In this document: piece by piece, positions 53,020-61,110 of the stretch
Numbering within the stretch: position 1 is the stretch's first letter
Layout: each line of letters begins with the position of its first letter
Assembly: GCA_029975915.1 (NCBI GenBank)
Contig: JARKOC010000436.1
Span: forward strand, 1-61,110
Reading direction: 5' to 3'
Length of the DNA: 61,110 nucleotides
From: Bryobacteraceae bacterium
GTDB taxonomy: Bacteria; Acidobacteriota; Terriglobia; Bryobacterales; Bryobacteraceae
Program-made: the position numbers and the translations under genes
The notes under the pieces: generated by a model
Seen by the model: only the letters and a program-made list of their open reading frames with translations
Told to the model about the DNA's origin: nothing
Database searches by the model: none

Positions 53020-54351
53020 ATGACACAGCCCATCCCAGCAGCCGCCAGGACCGTCTGCGCGCGGCTCCACCAAGCAGGTTTCCAGGCGTATCTTGCCGGT
53101 GGCGCCGTCCGCGACCGCCTCCTTGGTCATCCGGCCGGCGACCTTGACATCGCCACTTCAGCCACCCCGGATCAGGTGATTGCTCTATTTCCGGATGCCA
53201 AATTCGTCGGCGCCAGCTTCGGAGTTGTTCTCGTCAATCAAGACGGTGAGCAATTACAGGTAGCCACCTTCCGAAGTGACCATTCCTATTCCGACCACCG
53301 CCGCCCCCAATCGGTTACCTTCGAAACCGACCCCCGCCAGGACGTCCTGCGCCGCGATTTCACCATCAATGGACTTTTGGAGGATCCTATCACCGGCAAC
53401 ATCCTCGATTTCGTCGGCGGGCGGGCCGATCTCGACGCTGGCATCATTCGCGCCATCGGAGACCCCCAGGCCCGTTTCGCCGAGGATGCCCTTCGCATGC
53501 TCCGCGCCGTCCGTTTCGCCGCGCGGCTCGGATTCGGGATCGAAGCGGCCACCTTGGCCGCTATTCAGACTCACGCATACAGTATCAAAAGCATCTCGAC
53601 GGAACGAACCCGAGATGAACTTAGCTTCATCTTGACTGGGCCCCACCCCCGCCAGGGGTTCGTTTGGTTGCGAATTTCTGGCCTGCTTCCCCTTATTCTT
53701 CCTGAGGTTAGCGCCATGGAGGGCGTCTGCCAGCCGCCCGAGTTCCATCCCGAAGGCGATGTCTGGACCCACACGCTGCTCGCCCTTGACCAACTGGACC
53801 ATCCTTCAATCGAACTCGCACTGGCCGTCCTCCTTCACGATGTCGCCAAACCCGTCACCTTCACCCAAACGGATAGAATCCGGTTCGACGGCCACGCCGA
53901 GCGTGGCGCTTCCATGGCCAGGGACATTCTTGTCCGCCTGCGCTATCCGAATGCCGTCGTGGATGCGGTTGTATCACTTGTCGCAAACCATATGCGTTTC
54001 TTGGAATTCGAGCGGATGGGTCAAGCGGCGTTCAAACGGCTAGTTCGGCTCCCCCGCTTCGAGGACCAGTTGGAGCTCCTGCGCATCGATACTCTGGCTT
54101 CGCTTGCACCGTTGACCACATACGAACTGGTCAAACAGAGGATAGCGGCGATTCCGCCCGAATCGATACGCCCGCCCCGCCTCATCACAGGCGACGACCT
54201 GCTGGCCTTGGGCTTCAGCGCCGGTCCAAAGATCGGCGAGATCCTGGAAGCCATCGAACACGCCCAGCTTGAGGGGAATCTGACGACGAAGGAAGAAGCC
54301 TTGTCCTTTGTGGCTGGCCGATTTCAGACTAACCGGCTGTCGACGGAGTGA
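53020..54351 (+). CDS. CCA-adding tRNA nucleotidyltransferase
   Basis: The 443-residue protein has the class II nucleotidyltransferase head (AGGAVRDRLLGHPAGDLDIATSA with the DxD), the R-D-F-T-I-N-G motif (RRDFTINGLL), the EDALRMLRAVRFAARLGF motif C and an HD-domain (LLHDVAKP, HAERGASMA) in the C-terminal part. It adds or repairs the 3' CCA of tRNA; the HD domain suggests additional phosphohydrolase activity. Its end is overlapped by the convergent SixA gene by 23 bases. Confidence 0.93.
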   Translation: MTQPIPAAARTVCARLHQAGFQAYLAGGAVRDRLLGHPAGDLDIATSATPDQVIALFPDAKFVGASFGVVLVNQDGEQLQVATFRSDHSYSDHRRPQSVTFETDPRQDVLRRDFTINGLLEDPITGNILDFVGGRADLDAGIIRAIGDPQARFAEDALRMLRAVRFAARLGFGIEAATLAAIQTHAYSIKSISTERTRDELSFILTGPHPRQGFVWLRISGLLPLILPEVSAMEGVCQPPEFHPEGDVWTHTLLALDQLDHPSIELALAVLLHDVAKPVTFTQTDRIRFDGHAERGASMARDILVRLRYPNAVVDAVVSLVANHMRFLEFERMGQAAFKRLVRLPRFEDQLELLRIDTLASLAPLTTYELVKQRIAAIPPESIRPPRLITGDDLLALGFSAGPKIGEILEAIEHAQLEGNLTTKEEALSFVAGRFQTNRLSTE

Positions 54352-54814
54352 TCATCCACTTCAGGACTCCGCGAGGAGCAGCGCCTGCCGATTCGAAATC
54401 GATGCGGATGATCGCGCCCTTCTTAAAATCGATGTTCAGGCTGGGCGAGTCGAGCAGGTAAGCGGCCGATTGGCTCAGCAGCGGCTCGTGGCCGGCGAGC
54501 AGAATTCGTTTGACTTTCCTGTGTGCCCGGATCTCGTCCCAAACCGCCTCGGGCCTCGATGCCGGAGTCAACGCGCTGGTCTCATGCACGCCACCCGGAC
54601 ATCCGAGTTCCTTTGCAGCCAGTTCCGCCGTTTGAATGGCTCGCTTGTACGGACTGGTGAGGATGACCTCAGGCCGAACTCCGGAAAGGCGCGCGCGCCG
54701 GTAGACCGTGCGCAGCCTGCGCTTACCCTCGGCCGTGAGGGCGCGGGCCGAGTCCTGACCTCCAGGACCCGTCTCCTCGGCGATGCCGTGACGCTGCAAG
54801 TAGACCTCAATCAT
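54329..54814 (-). CDS. sixA: phosphohistidine phosphatase SixA
   Basis: The 161-residue protein starts IEVYLQRHGIAEE, with the phosphate-accepting His of the histidine phosphatase fold, then LTSPYKRAIQTAE and ILLAGHEPLLSQ (second His). The length and motif spacing match SixA, which dephosphorylates histidine-phosphorylated proteins such as ArcB or NPr. Confidence 0.9.
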   Translation of the reverse strand: MIEVYLQRHGIAEETGPGGQDSARALTAEGKRRLRTVYRRARLSGVRPEVILTSPYKRAIQTAELAAKELGCPGGVHETSALTPASRPEAVWDEIRAHRKVKRILLAGHEPLLSQSAAYLLDSPSLNIDFKKGAIIRIDFESAGAAPRGVLKWMITPSTAG

Positions 54815-54887
54815 CGAAGTCTCTCCAGAGAACGTCTTTATCAGGCCCTATTGTGGCACACTAGGATCGCTACTCCATAGAGATGAT

Positions 54888-56180
54888 ATGTCCATGAATC
54901 TGCCGGACCGGCCGTGGCCCAGGCTCCTCTTCTGCGCCGCGTTCGGCTCAGCCGCCGCGGCCCTGTTTTCCATCGCGATCTCCCAAATTCTGCTCGGCGT
55001 AGCCCTGCTTGCATTTCTGATCGACAGGCCCCGGCTCGAGCTGCCTGGCTGGATGATTCCTTTGGGACTCTTCATCGCCTGGACGGTGCTGGCGTGGTTC
55101 GCCTCGGGCGCCGAAGCCACAGGACTGCCGCAGATCCGTAAGCTGTACGTGTTGGCGTTGCTGCCGCTGGTTTATTTGTCTTTCAGAGGCGCCGCCGATT
55201 TCCAGGCGTTGGCGCTCGTCTGGCTCGCGGCCGGTTCGCTGGCAGGCTTGCGCGCCTGCTGGCAGTTCGCGGTCAAATGGGCGCACGCGGCTCAAGCAGG
55301 AGATGATTTCTACCGGAGCTATGTCGCCGACCGGATCACTGGCTTCATGAGCCACTGGATGACGTTCTCGAGCCAGATGATGTTTGTCTTACTCACTGGC
55401 GCATGCCTGCTTCTGTGGGGGCGGCTGGAAAGAAGGCTGCGGTGGTTCGCGATCCTGGCTTGCGCAATTTCGGGCTCCGCGCTTGTGTTGGGCTTCACCC
55501 GTGGCATCTGGATGGCCGCTGCCGTGGCGTGCCTCTTCCTTTTGGCCCGCTGGAGACCCTGGGCCACGCTCGCGTTGCCTCTTGTGGCGGTGGCGGCTAT
55601 CGCCGTAGGACCTGAGAGCTTGCGCACGCGAATCACTTCCATCGCCCGGCCTCAGGGGACGCTCGACTCCAATCAGCACCGGATTGTCAGCTGGTCCACT
55701 GGAGTGGAGATGATCAAAGCGCACCCGGTCTTTGGTATCGGCCTGGAGGGCGTCAAGGGACAGTTCAAGAGCTACGTTCCGGCCCGGTTCAACGGTCCGC
55801 TGCCTGAAGGATTCTACGGCCACCTGCACAACATCTACCTGCAGTACGCCGCGGAGCGCGGCATTCCGGCCACTATCTTCATAGTCGCCTTTCTTGTCTG
55901 GCCGGCGGCGCGTTGGTTGCGCTTGTCGAACCGCCTGAGGATTGGAGCGCATAGCGGAGCGAGTCCTCCCCCCATGGCGCTCTGGGCGCTGCATTTGGGC
56001 ACAGCCGCTGTCATTGGAGTTCTCGTCACCGGCTTCTTTGAACACAATCTGGGCGACAGTGAGGTGCTGTCACTCGCACTGGCCATCCTGGGCGCGACTG
56101 GTGCGGTGGAGAGGGAGGCCGGCGCCTCAGCGGGTGGTGGGACTGGTGCGGCTTTGGCCAGCGTGCCTGAGCGCGCGTAA
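54888..56180 (+). CDS. O-antigen ligase / Wzy-like membrane protein
   Basis: The 430-residue protein has 10-12 membrane segments and the O-antigen-ligase signature region: RIVSWSTGVEMIKAHPVFGIGLEGVKGQFKSY followed by HLHNIYLQYAAERGIPATIFI, in the long periplasmic loop. It joins lipid-carried polysaccharide to an acceptor such as lipid A core or polymerises repeat units. Its C-terminus (alanine/glycine-rich) overlaps the convergent pseudouridine synthase gene by 54 bases. Confidence 0.85.
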   Translation: MSMNLPDRPWPRLLFCAAFGSAAAALFSIAISQILLGVALLAFLIDRPRLELPGWMIPLGLFIAWTVLAWFASGAEATGLPQIRKLYVLALLPLVYLSFRGAADFQALALVWLAAGSLAGLRACWQFAVKWAHAAQAGDDFYRSYVADRITGFMSHWMTFSSQMMFVLLTGACLLLWGRLERRLRWFAILACAISGSALVLGFTRGIWMAAAVACLFLLARWRPWATLALPLVAVAAIAVGPESLRTRITSIARPQGTLDSNQHRIVSWSTGVEMIKAHPVFGIGLEGVKGQFKSYVPARFNGPLPEGFYGHLHNIYLQYAAERGIPATIFIVAFLVWPAARWLRLSNRLRIGAHSGASPPPMALWALHLGTAAVIGVLVTGFFEHNLGDSEVLSLALAILGATGAVEREAGASAGGGTGAALASVPERA

Positions 56181-57077
56181 CTCCGCAGCCTCGATCGGGC
56201 GGACGTGGCCGATCTGTAAGGACCCGATCCGCAGCGGCCCAATCGAGACCCGCACCAGTTTCAGTACCTTACTGCCGGCCTGCTCGACCATCCGCCGGAC
56301 CTGCCGGTTGCGGCCTTCCGTGATTGTGATCTCGAAAAACGTCCGCTGGGCGGAGTCACGAAGGCGTTTCACCTCGGCTGGACGCGTCGGGCCGTCTTTG
56401 AGATCCAAACCGCGGCGCATGGATTCGAGTTGCTCGTCGGTGAGCAGGTGCGCCGTTTTCACCAGATAGGTTTTCGGAACGTGGTAGTCGGGATTGGTGA
56501 GGCGCTCGGCCAGATCGGAATCGTTGGTCAGAATCAGCAGTCCGCTGGTGTCCTGGTCGAGACGGCCGACGGGGAAGACCCACTGCTTCATGCCCTTCAA
56601 CAGGTCATAGATGGTCGGACGCCCATCCGGATCGGTCCTCGTCGTCAGATAGCCTTTCGGTTTGTACAGCAGAAGATAGACTTTCTCCTTCTCCTCGACA
56701 GGCTTGCCATCCAGATGGATCCGATCCCGTTTCAGGTCCACCCACTGCTCGGCATCCTTCACGGTTTTGCCGTTCACCTTCACCCGGCCTTGGGCGATCC
56801 ACCGCTGGGCCTCGGTGCGGGAGGCGACGCCGGCCTTGGAAATCGCGCGGTCAAGTGTCTTCAAGGCGGGTTTTTTCGCGCCACTGCGGCGGCCGGCCGT
56901 CTGCCCGCCAGTCCGCAGAGGTGGGCCGTTTTCCGGCTGCGGCTGCCGTGCTGAACCAGCGGCGCTGGACTGTTTGCCGGGTGATCTGTTGATTCTTGCC
57001 GGGTCGGCCTTCCGCCATCTGGCCTTGCCCGGCGTCTTAGACGCCGGAGAACCATCCTTTGAGGTATGAGACTTCAA
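56127..57077 (-). CDS. RsuA/RluB/RluF-family pseudouridine synthase
   Basis: The 316-residue protein has a basic N-terminal extension of about 70 residues, an S4 domain (LDRAISKAGVASRTEAQRWIAQGRVKVNGK) and the catalytic domain with FPVGRLDQDTSGLLILTND (catalytic Asp in GRLDQ), KTYLVKT and EGRNRQVRRM. It modifies one uridine in rRNA. The TPR gene upstream overlaps its start by four bases, so both are expressed together. Confidence 0.92.
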   Translation of the reverse strand: MKSHTSKDGSPASKTPGKARWRKADPARINRSPGKQSSAAGSARQPQPENGPPLRTGGQTAGRRSGAKKPALKTLDRAISKAGVASRTEAQRWIAQGRVKVNGKTVKDAEQWVDLKRDRIHLDGKPVEEKEKVYLLLYKPKGYLTTRTDPDGRPTIYDLLKGMKQWVFPVGRLDQDTSGLLILTNDSDLAERLTNPDYHVPKTYLVKTAHLLTDEQLESMRRGLDLKDGPTRPAEVKRLRDSAQRTFFEITITEGRNRQVRRMVEQAGSKVLKLVRVSIGPLRIGSLQIGHVRPIEAAELRALRHAGQSRTSPTTR

Positions 57078-58363
57078 GAAAGGGATTGTAGCGCGAAATA
57101 GCCTTCGGCGGACCTGTGATCGAGCCTGACCGCGGCGGCGAAGGCACGCTTCGCGTTTTCTTCTTCACCGGACTTGAGCCAGGCAAGCGCCAACTTGTGA
57201 TACACGGCGGCAGCCTGCACCCCAGGCGATGACAAATCCGCCAGGGCGGCTTCGGTGCCCGGGCAGTCGCCAGTTCCGAGATGCGCTTCAGCCAATGCGA
57301 GCGCCGCGTCGTCGGAGCCATCCGCCCGCCAGGCCCGCGAGAGCGTGGATACCGCTTCACGGTGGTTGCCCAAGCCAAGCTGAGCGAGTCCGAGGTGATA
57401 AAGAGCATCGGCGCGCAGACTTTCTTCTTCTGATGCAAGCCGGAACCCTTCAGCCGCCTCCGCAAGTTTGCCGGAGCGCAGAGCGAGCCAAGCCAGACGG
57501 TATCGCGCCTGTGCATCCGCCCCATCCAGCGCCAGCAGCTTTTCGAGCCAGACGCCGGCCTCTTCGAATTCACCTCTCTCAATGGCAAGTGCAGAAAGCA
57601 GCCACAAGGCTCGTACGGCGGATGGGCAGATGGCCAGGGCCTCTCTCGCCAAGGCAGCGGCCTTTCCAGGTTCCTCCAGATGGAGAGCCGCTACAGCCAT
57701 CCGGTACCGGGGCTCCCAATCTCCTGGCGCCCGGCGTCGCGCCTGGTCGAACCAGCGGTAGGACTCGCGCCAACGGCCCTCGGATGCGTGCGCCTGGCCC
57801 AATTCGAGCAATGCTTCGGCATTGCCGGGATCCAAAGCCAGAACCCGCCTTAACAAGTCGATCGACGCTGTGGGTTGGCCCGCCATGGTAAATTGCCGCG
57901 CCTCGCAGATCAGTTCCGCGGCTTGGGCCGGATCCAGTGCCGTCACCCTCGGCACCGCCGCGCCGCCCACGCGAAGTTCATACTCTTGAGACGCGGCCGC
58001 TTCAGTCTTTCGGAGGAGCGATTCGATCAACCGCGCGAAGCGATGCTCAGGCTGGGCCGAAACCACCTGTTGAACCAGGACGGAGGCGTGATCCAGATTG
58101 CCCAACCGCAGGTGGCAGGACGCCAGATCACAGAGCAAGTCCGGGTCATCAGGACATCCGGGCAGGCAGAGTGCAAGCTCGTTCGCCGCCTCGGCCCACA
58201 TGCCGCCCAACTGGTAATTGTGGGCAAGACGCAGGCGCATTTTTTCGTTGCGCGGCGAATCGGCAAGCGCTTTCCTGAGTTCCTCGATGGTTTCGGGGAG
58301 TGCCGCGGGCTGCGCATCGGGCTGACGGGGCATGGCCAACGCAACTACTTTGGATTGCCTCAT
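57074..58363 (-). CDS. tetratricopeptide repeat protein
   Basis: The 429-residue protein has about ten TPR-like repeats (LAHNYQLGGMWAEAANELALC, LLELGQAHASEGRWRESYRWFDQARRRAP, LYHLGLAQLGLGNHREAVSTLSRAWR, ALAWLKSGEEENAKRAFAAAVRLD) and no signal peptide. A protein-interaction role is likely; partner unknown. It overlaps the pseudouridine synthase gene by four bases and the zinc-ribbon gene is three bases upstream. Confidence 0.8.
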   Translation of the reverse strand: MRQSKVVALAMPRQPDAQPAALPETIEELRKALADSPRNEKMRLRLAHNYQLGGMWAEAANELALCLPGCPDDPDLLCDLASCHLRLGNLDHASVLVQQVVSAQPEHRFARLIESLLRKTEAAASQEYELRVGGAAVPRVTALDPAQAAELICEARQFTMAGQPTASIDLLRRVLALDPGNAEALLELGQAHASEGRWRESYRWFDQARRRAPGDWEPRYRMAVAALHLEEPGKAAALAREALAICPSAVRALWLLSALAIERGEFEEAGVWLEKLLALDGADAQARYRLAWLALRSGKLAEAAEGFRLASEEESLRADALYHLGLAQLGLGNHREAVSTLSRAWRADGSDDAALALAEAHLGTGDCPGTEAALADLSSPGVQAAAVYHKLALAWLKSGEEENAKRAFAAAVRLDHRSAEGYFALQSLS

Positions 58364-58366
58364 ACC

Positions 58367-59929
58367 CTACCCCGAGATCCTAGATATGAGATGTGGCCGT
58401 TCGACTGCTGGGATCGGACGCAGATCCAGCACGATTCCAACCCGAGCAGGTAGTGGTACAGCCAGTTTTGTGACTGATGACGGGCGGTGTGGCAAGCAGA
58501 GGAAGGATCCAGCGGGCCTGGGACTCGCCGGAATCTCCATCGTGTAAGATTTGGGGGAGACCGGCGGCAAAATCGCCTCAGGATCGAATCCCAACTCACC
58601 CAAAGTCAATCCCGAGACGGCCCACTGCTCGATGACGTAATGCGGGACAAGTGCAGGCTGTGTGGATCTTTGCGGAGGGCCGGGTGGGATAGCCGGCCGC
58701 CGGTTGCCTCTGACAGGCGCCGGATCGTCAATCCGGCAAAGGGCCATGAACGGAGGTGGCGCAAGTTCGACCCACTCCATGTGACCGCCATCGGACTGTG
58801 CAGGGCTGCGCTGCACACCATGCAACGGCATGTTCAGGCCGGGTTTCCTGGGTTGCCCCATTGTCAGGGGAACGCCGGCCGGAACCGGCCGCAGACCGGT
58901 TGTACCAGGATAAGATGGCATCGACGAAACGAGAATCCCCCCGGGCCCGGCGGCATGGGGGGCCGAGAATTGAGGCGCCGGACGTGGCGTCATCGGCCCG
59001 GTCTGGTTGGTCAAGCCGGTAAAAGCAGGGACAGGCGCGGATGCAGGGTGTCGGGATGGAGCACGGCTTGGCCATGCTTGTCCGGGTATCGCCGGATGGC
59101 GGGGATTCTGAGGCCGGGGGGCCGGGGAGTTTTCCGTCACCTTCGCCTGCGCCTTTTGAGACCTCAACTCGCCGCGTTGTTTCTCCCTCTGCTCAGCCAA
59201 TTCCTGGAAGTACTTGGCCTCCTCCAGGAGCGCATCCCAGTCCCAGTCCTGCCATGGCTGCTCGAGTGTATATCCCTGAATGTAAGGCCCGAAATCCATC
59301 GACAGCGACGATTGTTCATCAGCACCCCAAACAGCGCCGTCCTGCCAGGCCGGTTCGAACTCCGGCAGCGGCCCGCCCGTTTCGTCGTAACGCAGCGGTA
59401 GAAGCGTCTCAATCAATCGAAGCTTCGGGCGCCGCTGCACAGCGCCAGATGGCGGGATGAGGACCCTGCGGGTCCCTCTCGCCATCACCGTCCCGAAGCG
59501 GAAGGGAGCATCGCCGATGACCAGCCTTCGCCGGGAGTCCTTCTCGAGCACTGGCGGCACACGGTCGGCCGCGGCCAGCAGCCTAAGTAGTTTCTGGTCT
59601 CGCTCGCTCGCCGGCGGGGGTGTTGGAGGAGGGGCCGGAGGCGCACATCGAACCGCAGATGGCTGGCTTTGCTCAACGGTTCCCATTATGGGAGGATCCG
59701 GGGGAGGGAGTGATTCTGCGGGACCGCCTGCGCGCGGTTGGCCGGCTAGCGTCAGGATTTCGTCCGCCCGGTTCAGCGACGGCACGGATTCGTGCTCGGA
59801 AACAAGAACCGACGTGGCAAGACGGCTGGATTCCTCCTGAAACTCCGTTTGGTGCTCCTTCGAGCAGAAACGGCCGTATCGCCAATTCTCGAGGATGCCG
59901 ATCTTCTTGCCGCAATACTGGCAGTTCAT
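58367..59929 (-). CDS. zinc-ribbon N-terminal, proline-rich protein of unknown function
   Basis: The 520-residue protein starts MNCQYCGKKIGILENWRYGRFCSKEH, a four-Cys zinc-ribbon-like motif, and then a proline/alanine-rich linker (about 75-110), a region of short beta-like strands (RRRLVIGDAPFRFG), an acidic-aromatic patch (EQPWQDWDWDALLEEAKYFQEL) and a long low-complexity proline/serine-rich C-terminus. The ATG at 59929 is chosen since it begins the ribbon; a GTG at 59965 is in frame. I do not recognise the family. It is in an operon with the TPR gene. Confidence 0.6.
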   Translation of the reverse strand: MNCQYCGKKIGILENWRYGRFCSKEHQTEFQEESSRLATSVLVSEHESVPSLNRADEILTLAGQPRAGGPAESLPPPDPPIMGTVEQSQPSAVRCAPPAPPPTPPPASERDQKLLRLLAAADRVPPVLEKDSRRRLVIGDAPFRFGTVMARGTRRVLIPPSGAVQRRPKLRLIETLLPLRYDETGGPLPEFEPAWQDGAVWGADEQSSLSMDFGPYIQGYTLEQPWQDWDWDALLEEAKYFQELAEQREKQRGELRSQKAQAKVTENSPAPRPQNPRHPAIPGQAWPSRAPSRHPASAPVPAFTGLTNQTGPMTPRPAPQFSAPHAAGPGGILVSSMPSYPGTTGLRPVPAGVPLTMGQPRKPGLNMPLHGVQRSPAQSDGGHMEWVELAPPPFMALCRIDDPAPVRGNRRPAIPPGPPQRSTQPALVPHYVIEQWAVSGLTLGELGFDPEAILPPVSPKSYTMEIPASPRPAGSFLCLPHRPSSVTKLAVPLPARVGIVLDLRPIPAVERPHLISRISG

Positions 59930-60264
59930 GTCTGTACCATGCCGCTGTGGTAACCACCGAGCCACGAACCTCCGGATTCGCGCAGCAGCGGGACCCTACA
60001 ATTCCTTCGGCATGAGTCCAGCTTCCATTTAGCTCCGTGGCAGAAAAAACGTAAATCGGTGGTCCACACTAGCACGGCGGCGCTCGTCGTCCTGCCCGCA
60101 CACCGGACTTGGGGTACGGGCCTTTCCTGAAGCTTCAGGCCGGGCGAAGAAGGCCTAAATTTGGCTCCATCTGGCGAGCAAAGTGCCGTAACAATGTACC
60201 GAAGGCAGCGGCGGTACTAAGGCGATGTCGAACGGCCGCCTACTGTTTGATTTCCTGCCGGAAG
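59930..60264. other. 335-base gap between the zinc-ribbon and phosphatase genes
   Basis: No gene is supported. It contains a perfect 14-base palindrome, CCTGAAGCTTCAGG, at 60126-60139 and several stop-rich frames. It presumably holds the promoter for the minus-strand zinc-ribbon/TPR/pseudouridine-synthase operon and the end of the phosphatase transcript. Confidence 0.5.
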
Positions 60265-60969
60265 TCACCGGCAAGTCAGAAGACGGCCGGGCAAGTGGCT
60301 GGCGACGTTGAACGAAATGAGACCGGTCAATTGTTCCTCGAGGGTAATCTCGGTGATGCCGGTATTGTAGGAGGCTCCGGCCAGGCGGAGGATTCTGTCC
60401 TGATCCAGCCCTAGCGCCTCGGCAATGCAAAAGGCGGTAGGCAGTGCCGAGGTGAAGACGGCGATGCGGGTCCTGTCGCCAGCTCCGCGCAAATCGTTGA
60501 GAGCGCGGCGAATCCGGTTGTGAAATGCCGGCCAGGATTCCACGCCATCGATTTCGCCAAACCGGTTGCTGATCCAGGCCCACATCACTTCTCCGTCGGC
60601 CTCCGTCCACTGGCGGTGGATCTCGGTGCCGCCGGCGGCCACCTCCGCCTGGATTGCCGCCCAACGGCGCGCGAAACCAACATCCGAGTCCGCCAACTTG
60701 TTGGCAACCCCGTCGAACACGGCATCCAGATCGAATTCGTTCCACGCTGGATCGACAGAAACGAGCCCGTCAGATTCTGCGCCAAAAACCGCCCGGGCGG
60801 TCTCAATCTGGCGCCGCAGGGAGCCGCTGATGATTCTGTCAAACCGAACGCCGCGTGCGCCGAACCAGTCGCCCAAGAGGCGGGCCTGTTCAGTACCGGT
60901 GTCCGAGAGGATGTCGTAGTTGTCTCTGGTTCCCGCCTGGCCATGGCGGATGAAGGTCACATGGGGCAT
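60265..60969 (-). CDS. histidine phosphatase (phosphoglycerate-mutase-like) protein
   Basis: The 234-residue protein starts MPHVTFIRHGQAGTRDNYDILSDTG, the RHG phosphate-accepting motif, followed by RIISGSLRRQIETA and, in the C-terminal half, AVFTSALPTAFCIAEALG, where the expected second His of the family appears replaced. The start ATG at 60969 is chosen because the GTG at 60993 lies within a group II intron domain VI and the conserved motif begins at 60969. It lacks some residues of typical acid phosphatases, so activity is uncertain. Confidence 0.8.
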   Translation of the reverse strand: MPHVTFIRHGQAGTRDNYDILSDTGTEQARLLGDWFGARGVRFDRIISGSLRRQIETARAVFGAESDGLVSVDPAWNEFDLDAVFDGVANKLADSDVGFARRWAAIQAEVAAGGTEIHRQWTEADGEVMWAWISNRFGEIDGVESWPAFHNRIRRALNDLRGAGDRTRIAVFTSALPTAFCIAEALGLDQDRILRLAGASYNTGITEITLEEQLTGLISFNVASHLPGRLLTCR

Positions 60970-60971
60970 GA

Positions 60972-61110
60972 ATCGACATAGGTAGGCTCTCACGAGCTTT
61001 CCCTGTCACACCACCCGGCGTACGGGTCCGTACCGGGCGGTTCGGCGGGTTGAGCTACCGACGAACAGTCAGTCTCGGAATCCCGAGCGAGTCGAAATAG
61101 GCGTTGGGCA
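60972..61110 (-). mobile_element. 3' end of a group II intron (maturase tail, domain V and domain VI)
   Basis: On the minus strand the maturase frame ends at 61055, followed by a hairpin at about 61011-61040 with an eight-base lower stem beginning CCGC (CGC catalytic triad), a two-base bulge on the 3' side, an upper stem and a four-base loop: the domain V layout. A second hairpin (GACA at 61007-61004 with TGTC at 60978-60975 around a GCTC/GAGC stem) fits domain VI, and the end GAT at 60974-60972 fits the AY rule. The rest of the intron lies beyond the window. Confidence 0.75.
61055..61110 (-). CDS. group II intron reverse transcriptase/maturase, C-terminal 17 residues (partial)
   Basis: The frame reads PNAYFDSLGIPRLTVRR and then TAG. 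The pattern N-x-Y, LG and L in this spacing resembles the end of LtrA-type maturases. The gene runs off the right edge of the window. The domain V and VI hairpins that follow strongly support the call. Confidence 0.6.
   Translation of the reverse strand, partial: PNAYFDSLGIPRLTVRR

Noticed and set aside
56127..56180. 54-base convergent overlap of the O-antigen ligase and pseudouridine synthase genes as an unusual arrangement
   Set aside because: The overlapping C-termini are low-complexity tails; tail drift of both genes explains it.
60126..60139. 14-base perfect palindrome CCTGAAGCTTCAGG as a regulator site
   Set aside because: A single copy with no loop and no matching site elsewhere in the window; chance is possible at this length.

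Overview
The window is GC-rich (roughly 60-65% by eye) and packed with genes typical of Acidobacteriota, most likely Bryobacterales/Solibacteraceae. The clues are several secreted DUF1080 (3-keto-disaccharide hydrolase-like) proteins, a Tat-exported Gfo/Idh/MocA oxidoreductase, a secreted oligogalacturonate-lyase-like propeller, an S55 (SpoIVB-type) peptidase in an outer-membrane organism, TonB-dependent and alginate-export-like outer-membrane proteins, and many TPR and beta-propeller proteins. This taxonomic call is inference from gene content.

Layout. 1-3.2 kb: the 3' end of an RHS gene with a carbohydrate-binding-like insert, a lipoprotein gene, and a second, truncated RHS core. 3.2-7.8 kb: secreted carbohydrate-related proteins (double DUF1080, TPR, alpha/beta hydrolase, PL22-like propeller). 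8.0-8.8 kb: an overlapping pair made of a small HU-like protein and an HU-like/TIR fusion. 9-16.5 kb: a minus-strand run of membrane glycosyltransferase-like proteins, a lipoprotein, a propeller/FN3 protein and an S55 peptidase, followed by tRNA-Cys. 16.7-25.4 kb: an OFA-type MFS transporter, then a plus-strand sugar-catabolism series (Gfo/Idh/MocA, DUF1080, TIM-barrel glycosidase-like, YdcF, outer-membrane channel). 25.4-28.3 kb: aminotransferase, ACT-domain protein and phenylacetate-CoA ligase, then tRNA-Lys. 28.8-31.2 kb: an amino-acid ABC importer with receptor and permease fused.

31.7-43.1 kb is the most coherent accessory block and looks like a molybdenum locus. It holds a Tat-exported two-subunit molybdopterin oxidoreductase (tetrathionate/arsenate/selenate-reductase-like), an apparently exported tetrapyrrole-methylase-fold protein, a Mop molbindin, a TonB-dependent receptor with a coiled-coil N-terminus, an MFS transporter, a MOT1-like molybdate/sulfate permease, and a regulator with an XRE helix-turn-helix and a periplasmic-binding-protein-like domain. 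A palindrome (GTGTTA-N3-TAACAC) lies between the permease and the regulator. A recognisable relative (13 of 15 bases when aligned) lies upstream of the TonB receptor. This suggests one regulator controls uptake across both membranes, and I consider it the strongest candidate for an undescribed system here.

43.8-61.1 kb is mostly housekeeping: YifB/ComM ATPase, two secreted proteins, a YdjM-like membrane protein, aldehyde dehydrogenase, an HlyD-type adaptor, a CxxC micro-protein, an APC permease with a long C-terminal domain, CCA-adding enzyme, SixA, an O-antigen-ligase-like protein, an RsuA/RluB-type pseudouridine synthase, a TPR protein, a zinc-ribbon/proline-rich protein and a histidine phosphatase. 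The right edge contains the 3' end of a group II intron (maturase C-terminus, domain V and domain VI) whose end lies two bases before the phosphatase start codon. All assignments come from reading the sequence; no database search was run.
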